A stretch of 5,906 nucleotides of DNA from Prevotellaceae bacterium UBA4336 (GCA_002394305.1 DGTM01000068.1:2696-8601), one strand, 5' to 3'; numbered from the stretch's first letter, positions 1 to 5,783 are shown. Numbers and translations are program-made. The notes: generated from the sequence alone by a model not told the origin.

Positions 1-88
1 CCTAACGCTTTTTTCGGAAGAGCCTGGGTCTTATTTCGGAAGAGCCTAACGCTTTTTTCAGAAGAGCCTGGGTCTTATTTCGGAAGAG
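1..88. repeat. Tandem array of 22-bp repeats (four copies, two alternating types)
   Basis: Two 44-bp units (1-44 and 45-88) differ at a single base (G at 16, A at 60). Each 44-bp unit is itself two related 22-mers, one beginning CCTAACGCTT and one beginning CCTGGGTCTT. Both end in TTTCGGAAGAG, except for one TTTCAGAAGAG, so the pattern is A-B-A'-B. The array starts at the first base of the window and may continue to the left. It ends about 40 bp before the likely rbsK promoter. The repeat pattern is seen directly; no function is known to me. Confidence 0.9.
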
Positions 89-128
89 CACGCGCTTTCG
101 GGGGGAAAGCAATAATAATTTGGATTGT

Positions 129-162
129 CTTGCACGTTTCTGAGAAAAAAAGAGTATCTTTG
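129..162 (+). promoter_or_regulatory. Probable Bacteroidetes-type promoter for rbsK
   Basis: TATCTTTG at 155-162 is an exact match to the Bacteroidetes -7 element TAnnTTTG. A CTTG at 129-132 lies 22 bases upstream and could act as the -33 element, which is usually TTTG or TTG. Transcription would start near 167-170, giving a leader of about 40 nt before the ATG at 208. The -7 match is clear; the -33 match is weaker. No obvious operator palindrome is seen next to it. Confidence 0.6.
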
Positions 163-207
163 TGCTGAAATACCTTCAGGCAACAACAGACTAACCTACA
201 TTTCACG

Positions 208-1134
208 ATGGAAAAGACGGAATGCAGACCGCTGATAGTGGTCGTGGGCAGCAGCAATACGGACATGGTCGTCAAGGTGGACCACCTGCCGCGCCCGGGC
301 GAGACAATCATTGGACACGACTTCATGACGAACCAGGGCGGCAAGGGCGCCAACCAGGCTGTGGCAGCATGCCGCATGGGCGGACGGGTGGCATTCGTGG
401 CCCGGGTGGGCGACGACGGCTTCGGCCGCCAGGCCATCGACATGATGAGGAACGAAGGCATCGACACCACCTTTGTCCTTCCCACGAAGCAGGCCGCCAC
501 GGGCATCGCACTCATCCCCGTGGACAGCAAGGGGGAGAACAGCATCATCGTGGCAAGCGGCGCCAATGCCTTGCTGAGCGAGGACGACATCGAGGCTGCA
601 CGGACACTCATCGCACAGGCCGACATCGTGATGATGCAACTGGAAACGCCCATTCCAACGCTCGTCCGTGTCGCCAGGATAGCCAGCGAAGCCGGAGCAC
701 GCGTCGTGCTGAATCCTGCGCCGTTCCCGCCCGAGCCGTTGCCGGAGGAACTCCTCAAGTGCCTAACACTCATTACGCCCAACGAGACGGAGGCCGCCAT
801 GATGTCGGGCATCGAAATCACCGACGAGGCTTCTGCCCTGCAGGCCATCCGGGCCATCCAGGCAAAAGGCGTGCGGAACGTCATCGTGACGGCCGGCGCG
901 AAGGGAGCCTACACGACGGAAGCCGACCGCCTCGTCTGCATCCCCTCCGAGCGCGTCCGGGCAGTGGACACCACGGCTGCGGGCGACACCTTCTGCGGCG
1001 CCCTGTGCGTCGGCCTTTGCGAGGGACTCACGCTACGGGATGCCATACGCTTCGCCAACCGCGCCGCCGCCATCAGCGTCACGCGCATGGGAGCCTGGCA
1101 GAGCATCCCGCATCGCAACGAGGTAGACCTGTAA
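208..1134 (+). CDS. rbsK: Ribokinase (PfkB family)
   Basis: This gene encodes a cytoplasmic sugar kinase that would transfer phosphate from ATP to O5 of D-ribose, giving ribose 5-phosphate for the pentose phosphate and nucleotide pools. The 308-residue length is normal for the family. Visible motifs are GSSNTD (14-19) in the sugar pocket, NQGGKGANQA (42-51, PfkB signature 1), MQLE (143-146, matching the E. coli Glu143 region), NPAP (169-172), PNETE (191-195), VTAGAKGAY (227-235) and DTTAAGDTF (254-262). The last is PfkB signature 2, with D260 as the catalytic base. The ATG at 208 follows an A/C-rich leader without Shine-Dalgarno and sits behind a TAnnTTTG promoter. A sugar permease gene follows 32 bp downstream, which supports a pentose role. 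Close relatives phosphorylate deoxyribose or other sugars, so the exact substrate is inferred. No defect is seen. Confidence 0.93.
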   Translation: MEKTECRPLIVVVGSSNTDMVVKVDHLPRPGETIIGHDFMTNQGGKGANQAVAACRMGGRVAFVARVGDDGFGRQAIDMMRNEGIDTTFVLPTKQAATGIALIPVDSKGENSIIVASGANALLSEDDIEAARTLIAQADIVMMQLETPIPTLVRVARIASEAGARVVLNPAPFPPEPLPEELLKCLTLITPNETEAAMMSGIEITDEASALQAIRAIQAKGVRNVIVTAGAKGAYTTEADRLVCIPSERVRAVDTTAAGDTFCGALCVGLCEGLTLRDAIRFANRAAAISVTRMGAWQSIPHRNEVDL

Positions 1135-1166
1135 TGCAACAACCAAACTAAAAATAACAACTCACT

Positions 1167-2165
1167 ATGTTTATCGTAAACAGCTATCTACTGGCAATCG
1201 TGCTCTGCGTGGTCACGATGATTTGCTGGGGCTCGTGGGGCAACACACAGAAACTTGCAGCCAAGAACTGGCGCTACGAGCTGTTCTACTGGGACTACGT
1301 CATCGGCATCGTACTGCTCTCCCTGCTCATCGGCTTTACGCTGGGCAGCACAGGCGAGGAAGGCCGCAGCTTCATCCCCGACCTGCAACAGGTGTCGGGC
1401 GCGGCGGTGCTCAGTGCCCTCATCGGAGGCGTCATCTTCAATGCCTCCAACATCCTGCTCTCCGCCAGCGTGTCGCTAGCAGGCATGGCGGTCGCCTTCC
1501 CCGTCGGAGTGGGCATCGCACTGGTGCTCGGCGTGATTCTCAACTACATCGGGCAGCCCAAGGGCGACGCCTGTCTGCTCTTCACCGGCGTGGCCGTCAT
1601 CATGGTGGCAATCATCGTGAACGGCATCGCATCGGGACGCATGCAGAAGGGCGGCACGACGGGACGCAAAGGCATCCTCCTGGCCGTCATAGCCGGCGTG
1701 CTGATGTCCTGCTTCTACCGCTTCGTGGCCGCCGCCATGGACCTGAACAACTTCCAGACTCCCGAACCCGGCAAAGCCACACCCTACACCGCCTTCTTCA
1801 TCTTCGCCGCAGGCATCTTCCTGAGCAACTTCCTCTGGGGCACGCTGGCGATGAAGTATCCCGTCGAAGGCAAACCGGTCGGCTACAAGACCTACTTCGA
1901 GGGAACACTCGGGACGCACCTCGTGGGCATCTTCGGCGGACTGGTATGGGGACTGGGCACCGTATTCAGCTACATTGCAGCAGGCAAGGCCGGAGCCGCC
2001 ATCTCGTACGCCCTCGGCCAGGGAGCACCGATGGTAGCTGCCCTGTGGGGCGTGCTGGTATGGCACGAGTTCAAGGGTGCCGACAGCAAGACAAAGCTAT
2101 TGGTGGGGCTGATGTTCGCCTTCTTCATCACAGGCCTGAGCCTCATCGTGATGGCGGGCGAGTAG
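1167..2165 (+). CDS. Ten-helix DMT-superfamily sugar permease, probable ribose transporter (RusT-like)
   Basis: This is an inner-membrane protein of 332 residues with about ten hydrophobic helices: near 7-25, 40-60, 78-98, 103-127, 134-153, 169-191, 207-229, 249-271, 274-298 and 309-330. This is the 5+5 layout of the drug/metabolite transporter superfamily. The N-terminal WGSWGNTQKL (21-30) and the repeated small-residue helix motifs resemble the GRP/ureide-permease-like sugar transporters of Bacteroidetes. Recalled family knowledge: the ribose-use (rus) locus of Bacteroides thetaiotaomicron pairs ribokinases with a permease of this kind. The ATG follows the rbsK stop by 32 bp with an A-rich leader, so co-transcription is likely. 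Ribose as substrate is inferred from that neighbour; another pentose or nucleoside-derived sugar is possible. The last 69 bp overlap the convergent folK gene. Confidence 0.82.
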   Translation: MFIVNSYLLAIVLCVVTMICWGSWGNTQKLAAKNWRYELFYWDYVIGIVLLSLLIGFTLGSTGEEGRSFIPDLQQVSGAAVLSALIGGVIFNASNILLSASVSLAGMAVAFPVGVGIALVLGVILNYIGQPKGDACLLFTGVAVIMVAIIVNGIASGRMQKGGTTGRKGILLAVIAGVLMSCFYRFVAAAMDLNNFQTPEPGKATPYTAFFIFAAGIFLSNFLWGTLAMKYPVEGKPVGYKTYFEGTLGTHLVGIFGGLVWGLGTVFSYIAAGKAGAAISYALGQGAPMVAALWGVLVWHEFKGADSKTKLLVGLMFAFFITGLSLIVMAGE

Positions 2166-2627
2166 CGCCTCCGCATCCCCCATTATCTCCCGCAGGGGAA
2201 TCATCACGAAGTCGCGCTCCAGCATGCGGGGGTGCGGCAAGGTGAGTGTGGGCGTGGACAGACGGACGTTGCCGTAGAGCAGGAGGTCGATGTCGATGGG
2301 GCGGTCGTGGTAGATGCCGTCGCGCGACTTTGTCCGCCGTCCTAGCTCACGCTCTATCTGCTGCGTCGCCTCGAGGCATTGCATGGGAGAAAGCTTTGTC
2401 AGCACCATGCAGGCAGCATTCAGGAAGGGATGCTCGCTCTGGAACCCCCAAGGTTCGGTCTCGATAAACGACGATACGCGCTGCACCGTGCCGATGCGTT
2501 CGCCAATGAGCGCAATGGCACGGCGCAGCGTCTGTTCCCTGTCGCCAAGATTGGAGCCAAGAGACAAAAAGAGAGACCCCCCTTCCCCCTTTAGGGGGAG
2601 TCTTTTTTTAGCTTGGGATTCTGACAT
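2097..2627 (-). CDS. folK: 2-amino-4-hydroxy-6-hydroxymethyldihydropteridine pyrophosphokinase (HPPK)
   Basis: HPPK transfers pyrophosphate from ATP to 6-hydroxymethyl-7,8-dihydropterin, the step before dihydropteroate synthase in folate synthesis; it acts in the cytoplasm. Counting from the ATG at 2627 (176 residues), visible motifs are LSLGSNLGD (21-29), ETEPWGF (56-62), FLNA (68-71), DRPIDIDLLLYG (108-119, with metal-binding D112 and D114 by analogy to E. coli Asp95/Asp97) and HPRM (132-135). The frame stays open upstream to a TTG at 2684, but 2627 is the only ATG before the conserved core. The core starts about 20 residues later than usual, and the extra segment contains LPLKGEGG, encoded by a C5-TAAA-G5 repeat. 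The C-terminal 22 residues, rich in His, Glu and Gln, lie opposite the permease gene and look nonconserved. The enzyme call is firm; the exact start is not. Confidence 0.88.
   Translation of the reverse strand: MSESQAKKRLPLKGEGGSLFLSLGSNLGDREQTLRRAIALIGERIGTVQRVSSFIETEPWGFQSEHPFLNAACMVLTKLSPMQCLEATQQIERELGRRTKSRDGIYHDRPIDIDLLLYGNVRLSTPTLTLPHPRMLERDFVMIPLREIMGDAEALLARHHDEAQACDEEGEHQPHQ
2574..2598 (-). repeat. C5-TAAA-G5 repeat element, copy 1 (inside folK)
   Basis: Read on the minus strand, this 25-bp element is CCCCCTAAAGGGGG followed by AAGGGGGGTCT. It matches copy 3 (2709-2733, plus strand) at 22 of 25 positions, so the two form an inverted pair. It lies inside folK and encodes part of the N-terminal LPLKGEGG stretch. 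From memory, G/C-run elements of this form are common between genes in Bacteroidetes; a palindromic, REP-like nature is inferred. Confidence 0.8.
2585..2609 (+). terminator. Possible intrinsic terminator for plus-strand transcripts
   Basis: On the plus strand, CCCCCTTTAGGGGG (2585-2598) can form a 5-bp G/C hairpin with a 4-base loop. AG and then TCTTTTTTT (2601-2609) follow. This has the shape of a rho-independent terminator and is the first such structure I see downstream of the permease stop at 2165. If used, the rbsK-permease mRNA would run about 440 nt past its last gene, antisense to nearly all of folK. The stem also belongs to a repeat element, so the resemblance could be incidental. 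Confidence 0.35.
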
Positions 2628-2646
2628 TATTCTACTACAATTTGTA

Positions 2647-2666
2647 CTCCTAAAGAGGAGGCGGGG
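2647..2666 (+). repeat. Degenerate C5-TAAA-G5 repeat element, copy 2
   Basis: CTCCTAAAGAGGAG (2647-2660) is a 5-bp-arm palindrome with the same central TAAAG as the neighbouring elements. GCGGGG follows, in the place of the second G-run. It lies in the queA-folK gap, in the same orientation as the copy at 2709. Kinship is inferred from layout; identity is lower than between the other two copies. Confidence 0.5.
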
Positions 2667-2708
2667 ATTATTTATTCCCAACAACGCGGGCTGGAAGACT
2701 TCTTTATT

Positions 2709-2733
2709 CCCCCTAAAGGGGGTTAGGGGGTCT
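2709..2733 (+). repeat. C5-TAAA-G5 repeat element, copy 3 (abuts queA stop)
   Basis: CCCCCTAAAGGGGG at 2709-2722 is followed by TTAGGGGGTCT. The element ends 2 bp before the queA stop codon (TAA, plus-strand 2735-2737). It is inverted relative to copy 1 at 2574-2598. On the minus-strand transcript its hairpin comes just after queA, but the bases that follow (AATAAAGAAG) are not a U-run, so it is not a classic terminator for queA. Confidence 0.8.
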
Positions 2734-2734
2734 T

Positions 2735-3817
2735 TTAGTCATTCAGTATCAACATGGCATCGCCATAGGGGCCGAAGCGATAACGCTTCTCGGGGTCGTT
2801 CTCGTTGTGGCGAAGCGCCTCCTTGTAGGCCGTCATGATAAGGTCGTAGCCGCCGAAGGCACAGGTCAGCATGAGCATCGTGCTGTAGGGCAGATGGAAG
2901 TTCGCTATCATGGCATCGGCCAGGTGGAAGTCGTAGGGAGGGAAGATGAAGCGGTTGGTCCAGCCGTGGTACTCCTTGAGCTGCCCGTCGGTCGAGACCG
3001 CTGTCTCCAGCACGCGCTGCACGGTCGTGCCGACGGCCACAATCTTGTGGTTCTCCGCCCGTGCACGGTTGATGATGTCGCAAGCCTCCTGCTCCACGTG
3101 CATCTCTTCGCTGTCCATCTTATGCTTCGTCAGGTCCTCGACATCTATCTCGCGGAAGTTGCTCAGGCCGCAGTGCAGGGTGACGAAGGCAAACTCGATG
3201 CCCTTGATCTCCATCATCTTCATGAGCTGCGGCGAGAAGTGCAGACCGGCCGTGGGCGCGGTGACGGCGCCTTCCTTCTCTGCGAAGATGGTCTGGAAGT
3301 TCTCCATGTCGTCGGGCAGGACCTCGCGCCGGAGAATCTGCTTGGGGATGGGAGCCTCGCCCAAGGCAAAGAGGGCACGCTTGAATTCCTCGTGCGTTCC
3401 GTCGTAGAGGAAGCGCAGCGTGCGTCCGCGGCTCGTGGTGTTGTCGATGACTTCGGCCACCATCGACTCGTCCTCGCCGAAGTAAAGTTTGTTGCCGATG
3501 CGGATCTTGCGGGCCGGGTCGACCAGCACATCCCACAGACGCATGTCCTTGTTGAGCTCGCGCAGCAGGAAGACTTCTATCCTGGCGCCCGTCTTTTCCT
3601 TGTTACCATAGAGGCGTGCCGGGAAGACCTTCGTGTCGTTGAAGACGAAGACGTCCTTCTCGTCGAAATACTTCAACACGTCGCGGAAAGACTCGCGGTG
3701 CTCTATGACGCCCCGCTTGGCATGTATGACCATGAGGCGGCAGTCGTCGCGGAAAGGCGTAGGCTCCTGCGCGATGCGATCCTCGGGAAGCTTGTACTTG
3801 AATTGCTGTAGTTTCAT
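2735..3817 (-). CDS. queA: S-adenosylmethionine:tRNA ribosyltransferase-isomerase
   Basis: QueA moves the ribosyl part of S-adenosylmethionine onto the preQ1 base at wobble position 34 of GUN-anticodon tRNAs, forming epoxyqueuosine. It is a cytoplasmic enzyme. The 360 residues match the family's full length. Visible conserved blocks are NDTKVFPARLYGNK (60-73), GAVTAPTAGLHF (183-194), TLHCGLSNFREI (213-224), HKMDSEEM (232-239), VGTTVQRVLE (262-271), TNRFIFPPYDF (287-297), NFHLPYSTMLML (306-317) and YRFGPYGDAMLI (346-357). The ATG at 3817 begins MKLQQFKYKLPED, which fits the usual N-terminus. No Shine-Dalgarno is present; the leader is A/C-rich. The gene follows truB after 163 bp of repeats and precedes folK. 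No other queuosine gene lies in the window. No truncation or frameshift is seen. Confidence 0.96.
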   Translation of the reverse strand: MKLQQFKYKLPEDRIAQEPTPFRDDCRLMVIHAKRGVIEHRESFRDVLKYFDEKDVFVFNDTKVFPARLYGNKEKTGARIEVFLLRELNKDMRLWDVLVDPARKIRIGNKLYFGEDESMVAEVIDNTTSRGRTLRFLYDGTHEEFKRALFALGEAPIPKQILRREVLPDDMENFQTIFAEKEGAVTAPTAGLHFSPQLMKMMEIKGIEFAFVTLHCGLSNFREIDVEDLTKHKMDSEEMHVEQEACDIINRARAENHKIVAVGTTVQRVLETAVSTDGQLKEYHGWTNRFIFPPYDFHLADAMIANFHLPYSTMLMLTCAFGGYDLIMTAYKEALRHNENDPEKRYRFGPYGDAMLILND

Positions 3818-3823
3818 GTTGTA

Positions 3824-3939
3824 TTTGGTCGTTTAGGATATTAGTCGTTTGGTCGTTTAGGATATTATTCGTTTAGTTGTGTAGGATATTAGTCGTTTAG
3901 TCGTTGGGGGAATATGGTTGAGTCGTTGGGGGAATACAG
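3824..3939. repeat. Tandem 24/22-bp repeats in the truB-queA gap
   Basis: Five direct units run head to tail: 3824-3847, 3848-3871 and 3872-3895 (24 bp each), then 3896-3917 and 3918-3939 (22 bp each). Units 1 and 2 differ at one base. Units 1-3 share GTAGGATATT or TTAGGATATT; units 4-5 share AGTCGTTGGGGGAATA instead. All carry a TCGTTT- or TCGTTG-like core, though unit 3 has TTGTGT there. The array ends 6 bp before the queA start codon, so it forms the whole leader if queA is transcribed from truB or from within the gap. I find no TAnnTTTG element reading into queA. Confidence 0.85.
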
Positions 3940-3961
3940 TTGGGCCGCCTGAAAAATTATT

Positions 3962-3989
3962 ATGAATTATGAATTAAGAATTATGAATT
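3962..3989. repeat. Four 7-bp ATGAATT repeats overlapping the truB 3' end
   Basis: Four 7-mers run consecutively at 3962, 3969, 3976 and 3983. Three are ATGAATT and the third is AAGAATT. The truB stop codon (plus-strand TTA, 3981-3983) and the last two codons (Asn, Ser) lie within the array. AT-rich repeats of this type are, from memory, common in Bacteroidetes gaps. Confidence 0.85.
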
Positions 3990-4673
3990 ATTTTCAAGCC
4001 AGCCGGGGAAGTCTTCCACCTTCAGGCAGTCCTCCACCCTGTTGTCGCCAACGCGGGTGCGCCGAAGGGCGATGAGGTGTGCGCCGCTCTCCAGGGCCTG
4101 ACCGATGTCGCGGGCCAGGGCCCGGATGTACGTCCCCTTGCTGCAGACGACACGTATCGTGGCCTGCATTGCCTCGGGGTCGAAGCCGAGGAGCTCTATC
4201 TCGTCGATGACCAGCACCTTGGGCTTGAGCTCCACTTCTTTTCCCCTGCGGGCGAGGTCGTAAGCGCGGTGTCCGTCCACCTTGCAGGCCGAGAAGGCTG
4301 GGGGCACCTGTTCGATGCGTCCGAGGAAGCGTGTCAGCACTTCGCGCACCAGGGGCTCGGTGATGTGGGCCGTAGGGTACGTCTGGTCGACGGGTTTCTC
4401 GAGGTCGAAGCTGGGGGTCGTGGCGCCGAACTGCAGCGTGGCGACGTATTCCTTGACGTGTGCCTGCAGCTCTTCGATGCGCTTTGTGGCGCGGCCCGTG
4501 CAGACGACCATGACGCCTGTTGCCAGGGGGTCGAGCGTGCCGGCGTGCCCCACCTTGAGCTTCTTTACGCCGAGACGTCTGGTCAGCTGCCGACGTATCT
4601 TGCTCACCACGTCGAAGCTTGTCCACCTCAACGGCTTGTCGAAGCAAAGTATCTCTCCTTCTATGAAGTCCAT
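3981..4673 (-). CDS. truB: tRNA pseudouridine-55 synthase
   Basis: TruB isomerises uridine 55 in the T-loop of tRNAs to pseudouridine in the cytoplasm, and in other bacteria also aids tRNA folding. Visible motifs are FDKPLRWTSFDVVSKIR (11-27), GHAGTLDPLATG (42-53) with catalytic D48, EYVATLQFG (75-83) with the active-site Y76, VPPAFSACKVDG (123-134), and CSKGTYIRALARDIG (177-191) with R184 in the place of E. coli Arg181. At 230 residues it is shorter than the E. coli protein (about 314) because it ends after the catalytic domain, with no PUA-type domain; short forms are usual in Bacteroidetes. The ATG at 4673 shares its A with the uppP TGA stop (TGATG), suggesting translational coupling. The C-terminal NNS residues come largely from a 7-bp AT repeat, so the original end may have differed slightly. 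Confidence 0.96.
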   Translation of the reverse strand: MDFIEGEILCFDKPLRWTSFDVVSKIRRQLTRRLGVKKLKVGHAGTLDPLATGVMVVCTGRATKRIEELQAHVKEYVATLQFGATTPSFDLEKPVDQTYPTAHITEPLVREVLTRFLGRIEQVPPAFSACKVDGHRAYDLARRGKEVELKPKVLVIDEIELLGFDPEAMQATIRVVCSKGTYIRALARDIGQALESGAHLIALRRTRVGDNRVEDCLKVEDFPGWLENNS

Positions 4674-5536
4674 CAGTCAACCATTACGAGTGAATGCCCC
4701 GACCAGAGCAGGGCGAGGATGACGATGCCCACGATGATGCGGTAGATGCCGAATGCCCGGAAGCCGTACTTGGCAAGGAAGTCGACGAACCACTTCATGG
4801 CGGCCAGGGCCACGACGAAGGCTACGACGCATCCCAGCGCCAGCATCAGCAGATTGTCGCTCGTGGCCCAGCTGGCATCGGCCTCGTCGCCGAAGAAGAG
4901 CTGCAGCACGTCGAGCGCCGTGGCTGCGGCCATCGTGGGTACGGCCAGGAAGAACGAGAACTCGGCTGCGGCGCGGCGTGTCAGCTTCTGTGCCATGCCT
5001 CCAACGATGGTTGCCATCGAGCGGGACACGCCCGGTATCATGGCGATGCACTGGAACAGGCCGATGCGGAAGGCTCTGCCCTCTGTCAGTCGGGTCTGTT
5101 CGCTGCCTTTGCTGAAGAGTCGGTCGCAGAAGAGCATGAAGATGCCGCCCACGACCAGCATCACTGCCACGACCTCCACGTTCTCCAGGAAGCGGTCGAT
5201 GAGGCCGGACATCTTGCCGATGAAGCCGATGACGATGGCGGGAATGAAGGCCACCAGCAGTTTCCAATAGAAGTCCCACTTGTGGAGGAAGGCCTGCAGA
5301 GGCGTGCTGCCGACAGGTGCCGGTGTGCGGTCCAGGCGGAAGAAGCGTTTCCAATAGAGGCACACGACGGAGAGGATGGCTCCGAACTGAATGATGATAG
5401 TGAATGCCTTCACGAAGGGTGTACTCTCCACGCCAAGCAGGTTCTGCGTGATAATCATGTGTCCGGTGGACGAGACGGGCAGGAACTCGGTGAGCCCCTC
5501 CACGATAGCGATGATGATTGTCTCGATAACTGTCAT
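4673..5536 (-). CDS. uppP: Undecaprenyl-diphosphate phosphatase (BacA/UppP family)
   Basis: This integral membrane phosphatase converts undecaprenyl pyrophosphate to the monophosphate, recycling the lipid carrier for peptidoglycan and surface polysaccharide. Extra copies give bacitracin resistance in other bacteria. The 287-residue length is typical. The first signature, EGLTEFLPVSSTGH (13-26), includes E13, E17, S23 and H26; the second, PGVSRS (168-173), includes R172. These are the family's active-site residues. About eight hydrophobic helices are visible, including 91-107, 121-137, 228-248 and 264-280. The ATG at 5536 is preceded by AAGGAGG with a 7-nt spacer. The DUF3098 gene ends 13 bp upstream, and the TGA stop overlaps the truB start by one base, so these three genes are probably one operon. 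The unrelated PAP2-type phosphatases are excluded by the motifs. Confidence 0.96.
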   Translation of the reverse strand: MTVIETIIIAIVEGLTEFLPVSSTGHMIITQNLLGVESTPFVKAFTIIIQFGAILSVVCLYWKRFFRLDRTPAPVGSTPLQAFLHKWDFYWKLLVAFIPAIVIGFIGKMSGLIDRFLENVEVVAVMLVVGGIFMLFCDRLFSKGSEQTRLTEGRAFRIGLFQCIAMIPGVSRSMATIVGGMAQKLTRRAAAEFSFFLAVPTMAAATALDVLQLFFGDEADASWATSDNLLMLALGCVVAFVVALAAMKWFVDFLAKYGFRAFGIYRIIVGIVILALLWSGHSLVMVD

Positions 5537-5543
5537 GCCTGTG

Positions 5544-5550
5544 CCTCCTT
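5544..5550 (-). promoter_or_regulatory. Canonical Shine-Dalgarno before uppP
   Basis: The minus strand reads AAGGAGG, then seven bases, then the uppP ATG at 5536. The first A of the motif is also the last base of the upstream gene's TAA stop. No other start in the window has such a site, so it stands out and supports the 5536 start. Confidence 0.7.
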
Positions 5551-5783
5551 TACGGTATCATGTCGTATTCGTTCTTTGCCTTCGGCCTGTACATGATGGC
5601 AACCATGATGAAGATGAAGCCGAAGAGGCTCACCAGCGGAGCCACCTTGATGCGACGTGCACTGAAGATGTCGGGGTTGAAGAAACCCTCTGCGCTGCCC
5701 TCGCCGGACATCAGCACGAGGCCGACGATGACGATAGCCATGCCGATGGCAAGCAGGATGTAGTTCGTTTTGTTAAATGCCAT
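5550..5783 (-). CDS. Small DUF3098 family membrane protein
   Basis: This is a 77-residue protein of unknown function. It has two hydrophobic segments (about 8-25 and 47-64) joined by a short loop containing EGFFNPDIFSARRIKVAP (32-49), and a charged tail (YRPKAKNEYDMIP). The start FNKTNYILLAIG and the phrase DIFSxRRIxVAP are what I recall of the DUF3098 family, found in Bacteroidetes next to uppP. In many of these genomes ftsX lies just upstream; it is not visible here, since the window ends 123 bp before this start. The stop lies 13 bp from the uppP start, indicating co-transcription. A role linked to the cell envelope or division is a guess from position alone. The ATG at 5783 has an AT-rich leader. 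Confidence 0.88.
   Translation of the reverse strand: MAFNKTNYILLAIGMAIVIVGLVLMSGEGSAEGFFNPDIFSARRIKVAPLVSLFGFIFIMVAIMYRPKAKNEYDMIP

Noticed and set aside
75..884. Minus-strand open frame opposite rbsK
   Set aside because: It is antisense to an intact ribokinase and has low-complexity Ser/Met/Ala composition; no family is recognised.
1223..2245. Plus-strand open frame (about 340 codons) overlapping the permease in another frame
   Set aside because: It is Arg/His/Gly-rich with no domain, while the 1167 frame gives a clean ten-helix protein.
2628..2684. Upstream extension of folK to the TTG at 2684
   Set aside because: It would add 19 unconserved residues across another repeat copy; ATG at 2627 is a better start and already precedes the core by about 20 residues.
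2807..3811. Long plus-strand open frame (about 334 codons) opposite queA
   Set aside because: It is fully antisense to a clear QueA and rich in Val, Leu, Glu, Asp and His with no recognisable motif. It is a product of high-G+C codon bias.
3824..3939. Possible CRISPR array
   Set aside because: The 22-24 bp units are directly adjacent with no unique spacers, and no cas gene is present. It is an ordinary tandem repeat.
4694..5596. Plus-strand open frame (about 300 codons) opposite uppP
   Set aside because: Its composition is dominated by His, Glu and Asp, as expected opposite hydrophobic helices. The minus strand has intact UppP signatures.
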